This document shows, piece by piece, positions 1 through 37,455 of a stretch of DNA of 64,000 bases (the stretch's first letter is position 1; each line of letters starts with the position of its first letter). This stretch comes from Scylla paramamosain. Taxonomy: Eukaryota; Arthropoda; Malacostraca; Decapoda; Portunidae. Location of the stretch: contig NC_087157.1 of assembly GCF_035594125.1 (NCBI RefSeq), positions 4,165,001 to 4,229,000 on the forward strand. Reading direction: 5' to 3'. The notes below the pieces were generated by a model that ran no database searches, was not told the DNA's origin, and saw nothing but the letters and a program-made list of their open reading frames with translations. The position numbers were made by a program, and so were the translations under genes.

Positions 1-765
1 TAAAAAAAATAATAATATTGGAACCGGAGGGGGCTGGGGAGCCTTATCCAAGATGGCGGTTGGGGGGGCCAGTGGAGGGGACGACCAACCCTTCTCACTC
101 ATTTAAACCCTCGCCAAACTTAAACTAAGTAATGGCAGGTATATCTAACGAGCGGATATTAAAGCTTGGTCATGTGGCTCCGCTTTGCGACAGTATTGGT
201 TTAAAACACTCAGATAAGATAGATAATGGCTGATAAATAGAGACGACCCAGATTGTTTACATTTTCATTAAGTTAAATTTTACGGTTTTTAGCAACGAGA
301 CGAGGCTGACACAGGGATATATTGTGCTGGAGGTTAGGTAAGATGTTAAAACCGTGGATTGTTCAATTATTCATTAAGAAAGTTACGTTAAGTTACCTAA
401 ATTTATTCTAACACTTCCTGACCTTACCTTCCCTGTGGTGGTGATGGTAGTGGTGACCTACCTTCCTGCCTCCTCGTCACTATGGTTGGCTGTCTAGCAC
501 CTTCTCACAGCCAAACTTTTTTTTATTTTGCTTGTTTTCACCCACTGCTGCCTTCGGGTGTCCACTGCTAGAGCCCACGCCTTCCTCATTACCAACTAAA
601 GAAGGTTTAACTCATGGGTAAGTCTTGGCAGCCACCGTGTAGGCCTGGTTACACGCACAAAAAAAAAAAAAAAAAAAAAATTTGTCAGGCTGGGAATTGA
701 AACAGACGCGTACTAACACCACCCATAGACGCGACACACTGATTAACTTGTCAGGCAGCAGCAGT
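1..765. other. No gene seen; upstream flank
   Basis: Mixed-composition DNA with a poly(A) run at 659-680 and no ORF resembling a known protein. It may contain the SNRNP27 promoter or the end of a neighbouring gene; nothing diagnostic is visible. Confidence 0.4.
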
Positions 766-1231
<466 letters not shown>

Positions 1232-1239
1232 CTAGTGTG

Positions 1240-1459
1240 TGACTGTGTGTAGGTGAGGCTGTAAAGGTTGTGCATGGTTTGGAGTGGTTTGGTGGAGTTA
1301 CTGGATTGTGTAGCACTGTGGCAGGCCCCAGGAAATCACTTCCCGTCAGGAAGCAGCAGGGGAGCAGCGCCAGTGCTTGAGGAGGAGTCGAACAGGCAGA
1401 ACATCCAAGTTGCCCAAGTTGCAGCGCCTGGTTGAAAACGTTTTGCTGTCGCCTTTCAG
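1240..1459 (+). other. Candidate 5'UTR exon of SNRNP27
   Basis: The SNRNP27 start exon begins only ten bases before its ATG at a splice acceptor, so a noncoding first exon is required. The GC-richer stretch before 1460 ends with CTTTCAG followed by a GTAATT donor and is the best candidate seen. The 5' boundary is a guess; no core promoter motif was identified. Confidence 0.35.
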
Positions 1460-2470
1460 GTAATTCAGTATTATTTATTGATTCTCTACACATAGCATAT
1501 ACTCCAATATTAAAATTTTAGGAATACATCTGATACATTGCAGAAGGTAGATGGAATGGCCCAGTTTTTTTCTCAAGTTCACAGTTGGAGATGCTGTGAA
1601 AAATGGGTAGTTGTAATGGTTATAGTTGCTGAAATTTAGGTAAATCTTACCTATAGCATCGCCTTACATATTCTGTTGCCGTTCTTCCCCAGCCTTAACA
1701 AACTTTGGGACCCGGGAGGAAAGCGGGTTTTCGGATGAGTGAAATTTGGCCTTCGAGAAAAAGTCTACGGGAAAAAATCATTATTATTATTTTTTTTTTT
1801 CGGATTTTTGGGGACTGAGGGCTAATATGGCAAAAATATGGGCTTCCAAACCAACCTTAACCTAACCTTTTGATTTTGGCAGGTATAACATCCAACATAC
1901 AAACACATGCATTACTATGTGTGCCTTCAGAGGAGCTTCATCTGTATGACTTATAATTTGTGAGGCACCTACCAGATTTTTAAAGAGCACACTGAACTTA
2001 ACCCCTAAATAAAACCATCATAAATTGTGTTATACATTAAGTACCTCATTGCTATGTGTGAATATTTTGCTGCTTCATTTGGAGATGCTTGCGGCTAGAT
2101 TATCTGAAATTTCAACCCTTGCTGTTGGATGTACTGACATCTTTTACATACTTTTTACTTGGTATAGGGTGCAGTACCAATCCACTTAATTTTTCAGTCA
2201 GTACCTACAGTATGGTGATGTGCACCAGCAAAACCACTGCATACTGAACCCTTGCCAGTAACCTGCCATGAGACTCCCACTGGCCACACATGATCATACC
2301 AAAAATTAACAACTCATAAGCAAAAACAAGAACTTCACAGTTTATAGTTATTAGGTTGGTTTACATATCTGTTCATATATCACAGCTTTACCTGCTCATT
2401 ATTTCTTACATTGTAGTTCTATGTATTACTTTGCCGTGACTTAACTTACTCTACCTACCAGGTCTTGACG

Positions 2471-7302
<4,832 letters not shown>

Positions 7303-7545
7303 GATGATGTGGTGGCACTGGTGGTGATTGTAGTGTTTGGAATGATAACCCATTTACAGGACAAAAGGTTCTCATTTATGTGGACAAACTTATGGTGGAC
7401 CTGATGTGTTAATGTGTTGTACAGTAATAGTTGTATTTTTGGCAAATTTGCCATGTGCAACAGATTTAAGATAACACAGTAACTTATGCTGAAGGAAAAG
7501 CATATTTGAGAGAGTTATCATGAACTCTTCAGCAAACAGTGTTTT

Positions 7546-7551
7546 AATAAA
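7546..7551 (+). promoter_or_regulatory. Candidate poly(A) signal, proximal (SNRNP27)
   Basis: AATAAA lies about 245 nt after the stop, followed by an AT/T-rich stretch at 7566-7600 that could act as the downstream element. Confidence 0.45.
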
Positions 7552-7721
7552 ACTGGAAGAACTAATTTTTTGGCCATTGTTTTTTTTTTCTTTTTCATGA
7601 TTTATCACTGAAATATTTATTTTGTTGTTTTCATGAATAATCTGAATGTATCATTAATTTGAATGTACTGTTTATAATTTATGTGATTATGATTTAGGCT
7701 TGGTATTCTTTTTCATAATGC

Positions 7722-7727
7722 AATAAA
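7722..7727 (+). promoter_or_regulatory. Candidate poly(A) signal, distal (SNRNP27)
   Basis: A second AATAAA lies about 420 nt after the stop codon. Either signal, or both, could be used; the sequence alone does not decide. Confidence 0.4.
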
Positions 7728-8162
7728 TCCAACAGTATGATTTGAACACTATTTAGACCAGTGAATGATGCTGTATACATACTGTTATAACAAGATATGT
7801 CTAAGTTTTTTTATGTAAGTGGTATGTATTGTGAGTTTTGCACAATGGTAGTGTCATAATGAGGTTTAACCTGCGTGTGTTGCTACAGTGCTAATTGGTA
7901 AGGATTTGTATTGGGAAAAGACTGGCAAGAGGCTTACATTTTCAAGGAAGGGTAAGCCAGCTCACAGTCACCTTGTGGTGCACTTCATATGTACACACTG
8001 AGGAGTGAGTTGTTACAGTCATCTTTGTAGCTTTTGTTACATCTTTTCCAAATCTTTGAATTTTATTGACATGACTCTTTACAAGTCAAGAGTAACTTTT
8101 TAACAGTTTGGTAGTCTGTATCCTTCAAGAAAAAGCATAGACCTGCTGGCTGTCAGTGGTTC

Positions 8163-8517
8163 CCTTATGGCAGGGGTTCTCAACTTTTTAATCTTTGTAC
8201 CCCTTGAAGTCTTTCTGTATTGGTCACACACCTCTTACAAGAATGCAGTCAGAACATGACATGTGTGTTCAGGAATTCATCAATAAATAATAACAAATGT
8301 GTCCATGAATTTATTGGTGTGTGATGACAAATTATCTGTTCATATATCTACCAGTACCTGTACATAAAATCAAATGTGCTCTTGAATTCATCAGCATTAT
8401 AATTAATAACATCAACAATTATCTGTGAATTCATGGGTCAGTCCAGGTACTATAGTAGACCTGTCACATGCCCCAGGCATTCTCATGTATCCCAGGTTGA
8501 GAACCCCTGCCTTATGG
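8163..8517. mobile_element. hAT-type non-autonomous transposon (MITE) with 8-bp target duplication
   Basis: The element spans 8171-8509 (339 bp). Its ends are CAGGGGTTCTCAAC and the reverse complement GTTGAGAACCCCTG, the classic hAT end type. Flanking 8-bp direct repeats CCTTATGG (8163-8170 and 8510-8517) are identical, as expected for hAT insertion. There is no transposase ORF inside. Confidence 0.9.
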
Positions 8518-9913
8518 GGAGGATAAGTGAGGGCAGAGAGGGGGCTTCATCTCACTGTGGAGGGGAAGGATTGACTTGTATGAGAGTTGTTTTGATTATT
8601 ATGAACAGAATGAGAACAGCAAGGCACATTAATGGAAAGGATTAGTATTAGTGTGGGCAGTGTGAAGGTAGGGATAATTCCTCTTGCATACAAAACACAC
8701 ATGTGACAATGTCATATGCAAAATATCACTTGACACAGAATAACTTGAATTCATACAAAAAGTTTTGTTGTAAGACAAACTGGTAATCTGACTTTTCTTA
8801 CAATAGGATGATCAGGCAATAATATGCCAGTATTTGCCTGTCAGGCAGGTTGTGTGCATGTTTTCTTCATTTTCTGTGCTCTTTGTTTACTACATGAAAG
8901 ATAACCAGTCTTACTTTTAACTGCATATATTTTCTTTGTAAAGTTAATTAGTTGCACTGTAATAGAGAAAATCAGGGCATATTCTTACGGAATACTTTAC
9001 AGATGAAAAGTTTATTTTTGGAGAATGCTTTAGTTAATATATAATGAACTCATGTTACTGCCTGTCTCTTTGATGCCATACTCTCTCTCTTGGAATGCCC
9101 TTCAAGGAGGTGGTAGAAGAGCTACCACCTCTATCTTTTCAAGCATTCCTTTCTTGTTTCTTGAAGCACTTAACCTACTAATACCCCTTTCGTGTATATA
9201 GACCTTAACTTTGTTCTTCCATCTTCCATGTGGTCTTCCCCTCCCAAAACTTTCCATTCCATTCACATACTAATTACCAGTTCTTCACTCATCATCTCTA
9301 AATATGGCTGAATCATCTCATTGTGCTCCTTTTCACCCATGCACTACCCTAGAATTTACACCACTTAACAGGTAACTGAATTACACCAGTCACACTACAC
9401 ATCTTTATTTCTCTTGGCTTATCTTGTCAATCCACATGCTCCTTTAAAGAGAATTTTTCACAGCACTCACTCTTCATGGTTGTGCCCTGTTCCACATCTC
9501 ATTTGTCTAACTACTCTTAACTGTAATATCTAGTGAGACGTATCTAGTGAAAATGTAAAGGAGGGAGCAAAGTATCAGAAAGATAGGATAGAATGGAGTA
9601 AATAGTATTGGCTATTAGATACCTGGATGAATTGTTAGATAGAAGGGTGTATGAATAGACGAGTGTATGTATGTTAGATTGATGGGTATATGGATAGAGG
9701 GATGTATGGAGGGTTATACAAAGATAATTGGAAAAATAGATAAAGAAATGGATTGATAGTAAAATAGTTATAAAGACTGGGGATGGCTAGATACATGGAG
9801 AAATTGATGCATGCTGGTGATGTGATGCTTCTTAACTAGATTTGGTTAACAAGAAGAAACTTAACATGGATGAGAAATATGTTTGGTAATATAAGCATAC
9901 AGAGTTGAGTATT

Positions 9914-9914
<1 letters not shown>

Positions 9915-9998
<84 letters not shown>
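9915..9998. repeat. (GT)n-(AT)n compound microsatellite
   Basis: Six GT units pass into about 36 AT units. Confidence 0.95.
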
Positions 9999-10000
<2 letters not shown>

Positions 10001-10199
10001 TGTCCCATGTGTCTAGACCCATAGGCAGAGACATACGGACTGACAGACAAACAGACAGCCAGACTTACAGACTGATAGATAACTTTTTGGTGGCTATGGG
10101 CCCGAGAGCATAATAACTTGAATCGTCTTTCTATCTCTCTCTCTCTCACACACACACACGTTTAACAAGACAAACATCGGAAATGACACTAATTGCATC

Positions 10200-10930
10200 A
10201 TATATTATATGCTGTGTATATGCAGGAAGAGACAAACGCATAGACATTACTGCACACAAGGAGGACATTGACTCAGCAGACAGCCACATAAACAGAAACG
10301 GGGACATTCAAGCTCACGAGCACATACTAGCAGATATAGCGCAAGAACAGATAAGCCAATGGACACCCATTCCCTTGGACATTCAGGCGCTCGTTAGCAC
10401 AGACAGACAACTACAATCTCATAAACTCAGGCAAATGCAGACACTTGCATGGGCGCACACTACACATATGCATAGGCACAAACACAACATGGGTATACAC
10501 GGACACTACATATATAGGCACAAACACTACATGAACGGGTACACAGGCACAGACACTGTATGCACAGGTACACAGGCACACACTGCACTGGCACTCAGTG
10601 GAGACATAACACTGTGCACATCGGCACACACACACTACACTGGCACATGGGCACACACACCTACATTGGCACTCAGGCACAGACACTACACTGGCACTCA
10701 GGTACAAACACTACTATGGCACATAGGCACAGTTAATTGGTACAGTACAGACACTACACAAGCACTCAAGCAGTGACTCACACAGGCACTCAGGCAGACA
10801 GACACACACATGCAGACATGTTTACCGAGAGGCAGGCAGAGACACAAGCACTGACGAACAGGCAGAGACGCAAGCACTGACAGACATGAACAGACTAGCA
10901 CCGACACATAGGTACAGACTCAAGCACTGA
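10200..10930. repeat. Degenerate CACAGGCA-type repeat block
   Basis: Irregular repetition of ACTGGCACTCAGGCACAGAC-like words over about 700 bp. The long open frames on both strands (His/Thr-rich one way, Cys/Val/Ser-rich the other) arise because the repeat lacks stops; they have no recognisable domain. It grades into the regular 28-bp minisatellite that follows. Confidence 0.75.
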
Positions 10931-11288
10931 CACAGAGGGCCACAGACTAGTACTAACACAGAGAGGCACAGACTCTAGTACTAACACAGAGAGGCACAGA
11001 CTCAAGCATTGACACAGAGAGGTGCAAACTCAAGCACTGACAGAGATAGGTATAGACACAAGCAATGACACCGACAGACAGACTTTTGGACTGACACAGA
11101 CAGGCACAGACTTTTGCATTGACACAGACAGGCACAGACTTTTGCACTGCCACAGACAGGCACAGACTTTTGCACTGACACAGACAGGCACAGACTTTTG
11201 CACTGACACAGACAGGCACAGACTTTAGTACTGACACAGACAGGCACATACTCTAACACTGACACAGACAGTCACAGACTCACAGGGG
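10931..11288. repeat. 28-bp minisatellite
   Basis: About 12 tandem units of roughly 28 bp, consensus CACAGACAGGCACAGACTTT plus TGCACTGA. Units in the centre (about 11095-11230) are nearly identical, while the outer ones diverge at the last eight bases. Confidence 0.9.
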
Positions 11289-11303
11289 TGGACAGGCAGA
11301 CAA

Positions 11304-11670
11304 GACACATAGGAGCATGAGAATCACAGGGGATAGCAGATAAATGAGACTTGCCAGAGCATGATACTCACAGATGATGGGCAGGTAGATGAGACTCGCA
11401 GAAGCATGAGACTCATAGACAGTGGGTAGGCAGATGAGACTTGCAGGAGCATGAGACTCATAGACAGTGTGTAGGCAGATGAGACTTGCAGGAGCATGAG
11501 ACTCATAGACAATAGGTAGGCAGATGAGACTTGCAGGAGCATGAGACTAAAAGAGGGTGTGTAAGCAGATGAGACTTGCAAGAGCATGAGATTCACAAGG
11601 CTGTGCAGGCAGAGGAGATTCATAGGAGCATGAGAACTGCAGAGGGCATGCAGGCAGACAAGTCTCATTG
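11304..11670. repeat. 45-bp minisatellite
   Basis: Seven to eight units of 45 bp, each starting GAGACTTGCAGGAGCATGAG and ending GTAGGCAGAT. The unit is a multiple of three, so open frames persist across it on the minus strand; the repeated LMLLQVSSAY peptide is a by-product rather than evidence of a protein. Confidence 0.92.
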
Positions 11671-12390
11671 TGTATGCAGGCAGAGAACTGACTTGTGCAC
11701 AAGTATTCACCTGGGCATACAAACAATTACCTTGTACTTTGTGTTGCCAAGCTGGAGTGGATGGTCAGTTCATGCAACTGCTGAAGACATTATGGATTAT
11801 GCTCTGGTCCATAACTTTTATTGTACTGATGCATAAGAACTGCTAATGATGAGGATATAGTAAGTTGACATAATTCACAGAGTGAGTTTATGACTTAAAA
11901 GCTAGAATGGGATGTCAAGGTGTCTGATAGTAATTTTCTCCATACTCTTGAAATTTGCTTAAGTATGATCTGAATTTCCTTATTGTATCTGCAGATGTTT
12001 GATATTTGTCTTCTCCTTGCTTCTATAAACAGTTAAGCTTTTTTTTTATATAATTTTTCTTCTCAATTTAATTGTTTTATTAATTATATGCATAAAGTGA
12101 AAATAATTAAATTTTGATAAATGTTTTTCTCTGACTTCTTTTTACCTGTTTCTTCCAATCCCTTACCTTTTCTTCATATCTCATAAAAAATAAGTAGCAG
12201 AGATGTGTCTGAGAATATGATTTAGTAGATTTCTTTCTTTTCTTCCTCTTATGAATACATTACCCTGTTGTCTTTTTGTGGTATTAAATTTCTTCAATAT
12301 TTTAATATTAGAACAAAGCAGGAGAATAAGTAGGTAAAAGTAACAGATGAAATGTCTTAAGAATGATTGAAGTTTTTATTTCATTTACAG

Positions 12391-12484
12391 GTATACATAT
12401 TCAGGTGTCTTATGGCCAGCACAACCTGCAATGGCCTGAACAGTGTACTAATGGCTTGACCTGACTTGTTGCTGCTGTCTCAAG
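12391..12484 (+). other. Exon-like segment between splice consensus sites, unassigned
   Basis: The 94-nt stretch follows TTTCATTTACAG and precedes AAGGTAAGG. One frame is open for 23 codons, then stops. It could be a noncoding or terminal exon of an unknown plus-strand transcript, or chance. Confidence 0.2.
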
Positions 12485-13356
12485 GTAAGGATGAAGGATT
12501 CAGTTGCAGGTTTGCATGCATAGAGTCAGTGAAGCATTAAGTTTTTATGGTCTTGTAACTGAATGTTGAATGTTTTAGCAGTGTGTTTTTTGTCTTTCAT
12601 GAATGAAAATAATCTGCTCTTTTTTTTTATTTAGATTCAGATTTAAACTACACCAGTTTTAGATTTAAATTACATGTCTACCGTCATTCTATATACATTA
12701 AGATCCAATGAGCTTATATAATATACTTTTCTACATGATTCCTTCTAAGTAGTAACTCAGGTAAAATCAAATTCTATTCATGAACAAAAGTATTTAAGTT
12801 GATTTTCTAGTGAATTGGCATTTAGATTTATTTGGTCATCTTGAAATTTCCAAAAAGTACACCATTGATCGGAAGCGCATTAATGCAGATGACAGTAAAA
12901 ATGATAGACAACATGTCTGTGCCACTTAACTCTCCATATTACATAGATCAACTTCATAGTATATGGAAACAAAAATTTTTATTGAAAATTGGCAACTCAA
13001 GTGATCTGGTGAGACTAATGCTGTATATCTAACCAAAACAAACACCTGACTGGCCCACCTTAGTTGAAGTTAACAAACATGTAGTTGAACAACCAGTAAA
13101 TTCCTGCTGCAGTGTCCATGCCACTACTCCATGTACAATAGATTACAGTAGCTGGACATGAGAGATGTTTGTTTTGGTGTTCAATTACTTTGCCATGTTG
13201 CCTGCTTCATGAAAAATGCTAAAATCCTCATGAAAATAACAGTATCCATATATCATGATGTTACTGAGTATGTTAGTCTTATTTTTTTATCTTTTTATTG
13301 TTCAAATCAATATATTTTAGACTTGTAATATGCCATATTTAAAATATTGATAACAG

Positions 13357-13831
13357 TACAGTAAAATCCCTCTTATCTGGCATCAACGGGACCGCCGACA
13401 TGCCGGATACTTGAATATTGCCAGATACTTGAATAGAAATTAAATTATGTCCACAATCACCACCCTACACTCACGCATCTTACCATAACAAAGATCAGCT
13501 GATCTTAATCAGCAGCTGATCTGATCAGCTGCTTAAGTGTAAGCACAACACGCTTCCTCTTTTCTACAACTTTAGGCATGATGAAGGCGTCAGGCGATAA
13601 ACAGTGCATATGCGGGACTGAGTCACTGAGTAAACACAGTGCAGTGGGCCACGGGTGGCGTGAAGCAGTGCGCTCTGGTGGCAAGGGGACAAAGTATGCC
13701 TCGTGTGGGAATTTTAATCGATTTTATGAGTACACATTGATTTTTTATTGATTTTAAGGCTCAGGGAAAAATGTGCCGGATACTTGAAGCTGCCGGATAC
13801 TCGAATGCCGGATGAGAGGGATTTTACTGTA
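13357..13831. mobile_element. pogo/Tigger-type MITE with TA target duplication
   Basis: The element spans 13359-13829 (471 bp). Its ends are CAGTAAAATCCCTCTTATCT and the inverted copy ending GAGAGGGATTTTACTG, with TA at 13357-13358 and 13830-13831. The CAGT...CTTATC end and TA duplication are typical of Tc1/mariner-pogo elements. Subterminal GCCGGATACTTGAA words recur in both halves, and a palindromic AGATCAGCTGATCT cluster lies inside. No transposase ORF. Confidence 0.9.
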
Positions 13832-15388
13832 TTACTAAATAATCATGAACAATATTTCTGTTTTGACCAGCTTCTCTCAAAATTATCCATAAAAAGATAT
13901 TTAAAAATCTATGCAGAATTAAAAAAATATCATAATGATCACTGTTCTATGCATCTGTATGCACATGGGATTTACAATAACAGTATTTTAGATTATGTTA
14001 CTAGGGGACATGTGGTAGCAACTACATCTAGCAGATTATTTTCAAAAACCCCCATTCTTTTACTATCAATTAAATGTGTTTGTTGTCATCTGAAATTGTT
14101 ACATACTGACTGTATGTTGATAACTATGTTTTAGGTTAGCCTTCACTTCATCTCAATCAAAAGTACACACACACTTGCTCTCTTAGTAGTAAAATCCTCA
14201 CCTGTCACTTAGCAGTTTGAGATTTGTGTCATGCCTTGTTAAATATCTTTAATTGAGCAGTGAGCAGTTCTTGTTCTTGAACCAAATTATGAAACATGTA
14301 GTGTGTGCAGGCCCAAGCAACACCCTTTCAGGCCCCAATGCTTGTGTGAAGCCTAGGCTGGGCCCAGGCTTAACATGTTGGTAAAAAAAAAACATTGAAA
14401 TAATTTAACAAGCTTCTGTCATGGGCTCTCAGGAAAGTAGTACCTTCCCCCCCACATGGGGGCTCTGAGTGTGTGAATGGGTTTCCTAATTCATAGCTGA
14501 TTACTAGAGTTATAGGCTCTTGCACACTTGCACACTCACATAGAGCTGGCCACACACCCATGAGGTCCACCCAACATTGTCAAGGCTGGCAGTACTTTCA
14601 TTTTACATTTTCTGATCAATTTCTTCACTTTCTTATTCCAGTACTTGGATATACTGTGCTCTCATTAAATTTCCACTGGGAATTTTTTTGTAGTATTTTT
14701 TTTTTATATCATCCATCCAAGTATTCTATAGCCTATCACTTCTGGTGCTTCTGTAGTCACTATATTCTTGAATATATTAAAGACTTTTATGTTTAATCCC
14801 TTTCAAATCTTGCTGCTTCTGTCTCACTTTTTTTTTCCCTCATATTCCTCTTCATGATCCTTCCTGTACATTCTTGAAGTAGTCATTATTGTACTCACAT
14901 TCTCTCTACCACCATTCCTACCATACTCCTATCCATCTCTCATTTTTATTCCACAACTGTGTTGTCCTTCCCATACAGGGATCACTGGTATCTGGACAGG
15001 CTAAAGCAGTGCTTTCCCAGAAGGACACAAGTCACCAAATTGCCTATTAAGGCTGTTAAAACAAACTTGAATTTTATAAAGACAATCCTGAAAATAAATG
15101 ATAAATAAATAAAATGAATAAATGAAATAAAAGACTGAAATCAATTGGGGAAAAAAGAATTATGGACACAGCTTGTCTCCCTCCATCAACTCTGTCCTAC
15201 AGAGTGTAACGAGGTATATCTCGTGGAGGTTAGGGTGGGCTAGCCTACCATTCCATATTAAGTTTTGCAAATCTACTGTAGCCTAAAATTTAGGTTTTCT
15301 GGCTTTTCATTCAGTGGCTATCACACCACAGTCAAGCCTCAGTGGTTATGATACTGGCACAGCGCAAAAGAATCTGTGTTCTGCTTAG

Positions 15389-15440
15389 GCTTCATTGTTT
15401 GATAGTAAATGAGTAATCATTTATCATCAAACAATGAAGC
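15389..15440. repeat. Near-perfect 24-bp-arm hairpin
   Basis: The arms 15389-15412 and 15417-15440 are reverse complements with about two mismatches, separated by a 4-base GTAA loop. The outer arm is GCTTCATTGTTTGAT. It could be a small foldback relic or a structured transcript; there is no other sign of an RNA gene. Confidence 0.8.
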
Positions 15441-16728
15441 TTAAGGAGAGAAGTGTGTTGAGTGCATAAGGTGTTTAAGAGAGTGAAGGGACACTTTTCC
15501 TGTTTTTAATACCTATGATGAGATGTAGGATGACATCTTATCTTACCTGCTTCTTTTTAAAAGGTATTTCTGCCTGTTATGCATATGGAGTTGTGGATGG
15601 CTTCACACTGATGTCAGCTCATGCTTTTTCTGCACTTAGGTATCACCTCATTGGCCATCATGGTACCACTGCATAAAACTATAAATGAAACTAATGCTTA
15701 AGGTGAAATAATACACTGTGTCAGGATAAGGTCAATTTTCAAATACAAATTCTATATACACTTCAGAGAAATTTAAATACCATTCCTGATTCTGAACTGC
15801 AAGTTATCATAAATAATTGAATTTTTCATTTGGCACTATATAAAATATTTACATTTTGTAATGTTAAATATATGCAATCTGATACGTAATCACATATCAA
15901 AAATTTTGGATCTTCCTTAAACATTTCTGAAATTTAACAATAACAAATTACTATATCTCACAAAACATTAAACAGTGAGCTAACTACAAGCCCAAAAACT
16001 GACCTTGTTTACACAATTCATGCTAGAATTTCTAATCTGACCTGGAGATCTATTTGCACATCCAATAAATTATACTAAATTATACTCAGTGAATACAGTT
16101 GTAAAAAATATCAAAATGCATTATTTTTACCTTCAACTCAATTCTACAAACCCATTCTCTGCAAATTTCTCCAGACCAAATTTTTCATAATGCACACAGT
16201 TTGTAACAGGCAACTTGGGTGGTACCTTGGTCAGTAGTGTTATGTGCTGAAACAACTTTTCCTTCTACATTGACAAGGATTTAAGCATTCATTCATCACA
16301 AAAAAACTTGATCCTAAACCATAAAAAGTCAACACTGCCTGGGTAGTACTCAAGCTGATACAGGTGGATAAAAAACACAAAATACTTATTAAAATCAAAT
16401 AATACACAACTTCAGCTAGTTTAGATGGTACACAACACACTTTGAATAATAACTTTCTTGAACTTCAAAAAAATAAAAAAAAACTTCATATACTATGGTG
16501 TTAGTTGCATGCATTTTAAGGCTTGTGTTTTTAAAAATTTGCAGGTTTCACATCTCTAAATGTCAGTTTGGCAGGACAATGTTTAAGGCTTGCATTAATA
16601 GGAAGACTTGTTCACTTTAAGCTTGGTTCTGGGAGAGATACCAAAAATTTCCGATCAGAAACTCGGTGTGAATGTATTTTTCAACAACAGTTGCTAACTT
16701 TTACTACGACCTTTCACACAATGCAAAA

Positions 16729-16734
16729 TTTATT
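16729..16734 (-). promoter_or_regulatory. Candidate poly(A) signal of the coiled-coil gene
   Basis: Minus-strand AATAAA lies about 100 nt after the stop codon. It is the nearest canonical signal downstream of the gene. Confidence 0.45.
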
Positions 16735-16834
16735 AAACTATAATACAATACTTTTGGAAAGCCACAAGATATCTATGAGATGGTTCTGGGGCTTTCAAAA
16801 AATTACTTTGTTAAATATATAAATATGTCCAATC

Positions 16835-36372
<19,538 letters not shown>

Positions 36373-37410
36373 CTGAAGAGGAGACACATCACGTTACAAA
36401 ACAATGCAGAGTAATGTGATCGACTAGACAGTGTAGGTAAGTAATAATAAAGGCATGATGAAGAGGAGATGCACAATGAGTTGCAAAAGAATGAAGAGTA
36501 ACGTAATCGACTGACAGTGTAAGTAATAATGAAGATAATGATGACTGGTGATTTACAAATTTGGTGTCCCTGAACATCAGCTAGGGTACGTACAGTCTTG
36601 CATCACACGACTACTACAGACTCCTTCCAAGCAGACTCTACACGGCTTCCACATGTCCCCTCACTCACCGCTCGCTACTCCAGTTCTCGATGCAACAAAC
36701 CAGTGTTTCTCAACTTTTGCCTCAGTCTGTTCCAGAGTTTAAAACCGCCAAAGTTCGTTATCCCCACCTATAGCGCACAACATTCTCCCAAATTCCTCTA
36801 CTTTCTTTATCTTTCCATGATGCCTCTCCGTTATCACCCTTAGACATTACCATAGTATCCCAAGGGTGATTTATCCCATATTGTAAACATTGTCCTAAAT
36901 GGAAAGTTACGGACAAAACCAGAAAAAAAAGCGAAGAAAGACCAATCATCACCACCATAACACTGATCATCATTTGCAGCAGCACCACCATCGCGTGTCT
37001 AGACAGAGTCAGTCCGTCATCACTCGCCTGGTCTGTTACACCAGCAGCACTGTGGCTCTACCAGCTACCAGCGCCACACACCTTCACCCGGGTTCCCTCC
37101 ACGCTGCTCTCACGCTATGGCAGACCAGCACGCCACCAGCCACAGCACCCTGCCGGTGCGCGATAAGCTCAAACACAATACTTATTATACAAAGCTTCAT
37201 TTCACAGGTGCGGGAGAGTCAACAGCAAGCAACACCCCGGCCAAGGCTGTATGGTGTGTGGTGGTGTGTAGCGCTGCAGTCCCGTCCCTGTGCTTGGTGG
37301 AATAGCTTGGTCCCTTTGGTTTAATTTGATGATGTATGATGCGTACTGCCGTGACGCGGTGTTGTGTGGCATGTCAGCAGTGTATATCACCCGCTGGCTA
37401 TTTACTTCAG

Positions 37411-37411
37411 C

Positions 37412-37453
<42 letters not shown>
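37411..37453. repeat. (CA)n microsatellite
   Basis: About 20 CA units. Confidence 0.95.

Positions 37454-37455
<2 letters not shown>

Larger units (their letters stand above)
7728..16728. other. Intergenic region between the two convergent genes
   Basis: No gene supported. Contents are listed separately: a hAT-type MITE, a (TA)n array, minisatellites at 10.2-11.7 kb, a pogo-type MITE, a hairpin and one exon-like segment. The remainder is AT-rich unique DNA with no recognisable coding. Confidence 0.6.

Noticed and set aside
10183..10776. 197-aa plus-strand frame (HTHTG-rich)
   Set aside because: Arises from the degenerate CACAGGCA minisatellite; the opposite strand is also open, and no domain or splice context supports a gene.
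13748..14134. 128-aa frame overlapping the right end of the pogo-type MITE
   Set aside because: Starts inside the transposon and reads into AT-rich flank; no similarity to a transposase or other protein is evident.
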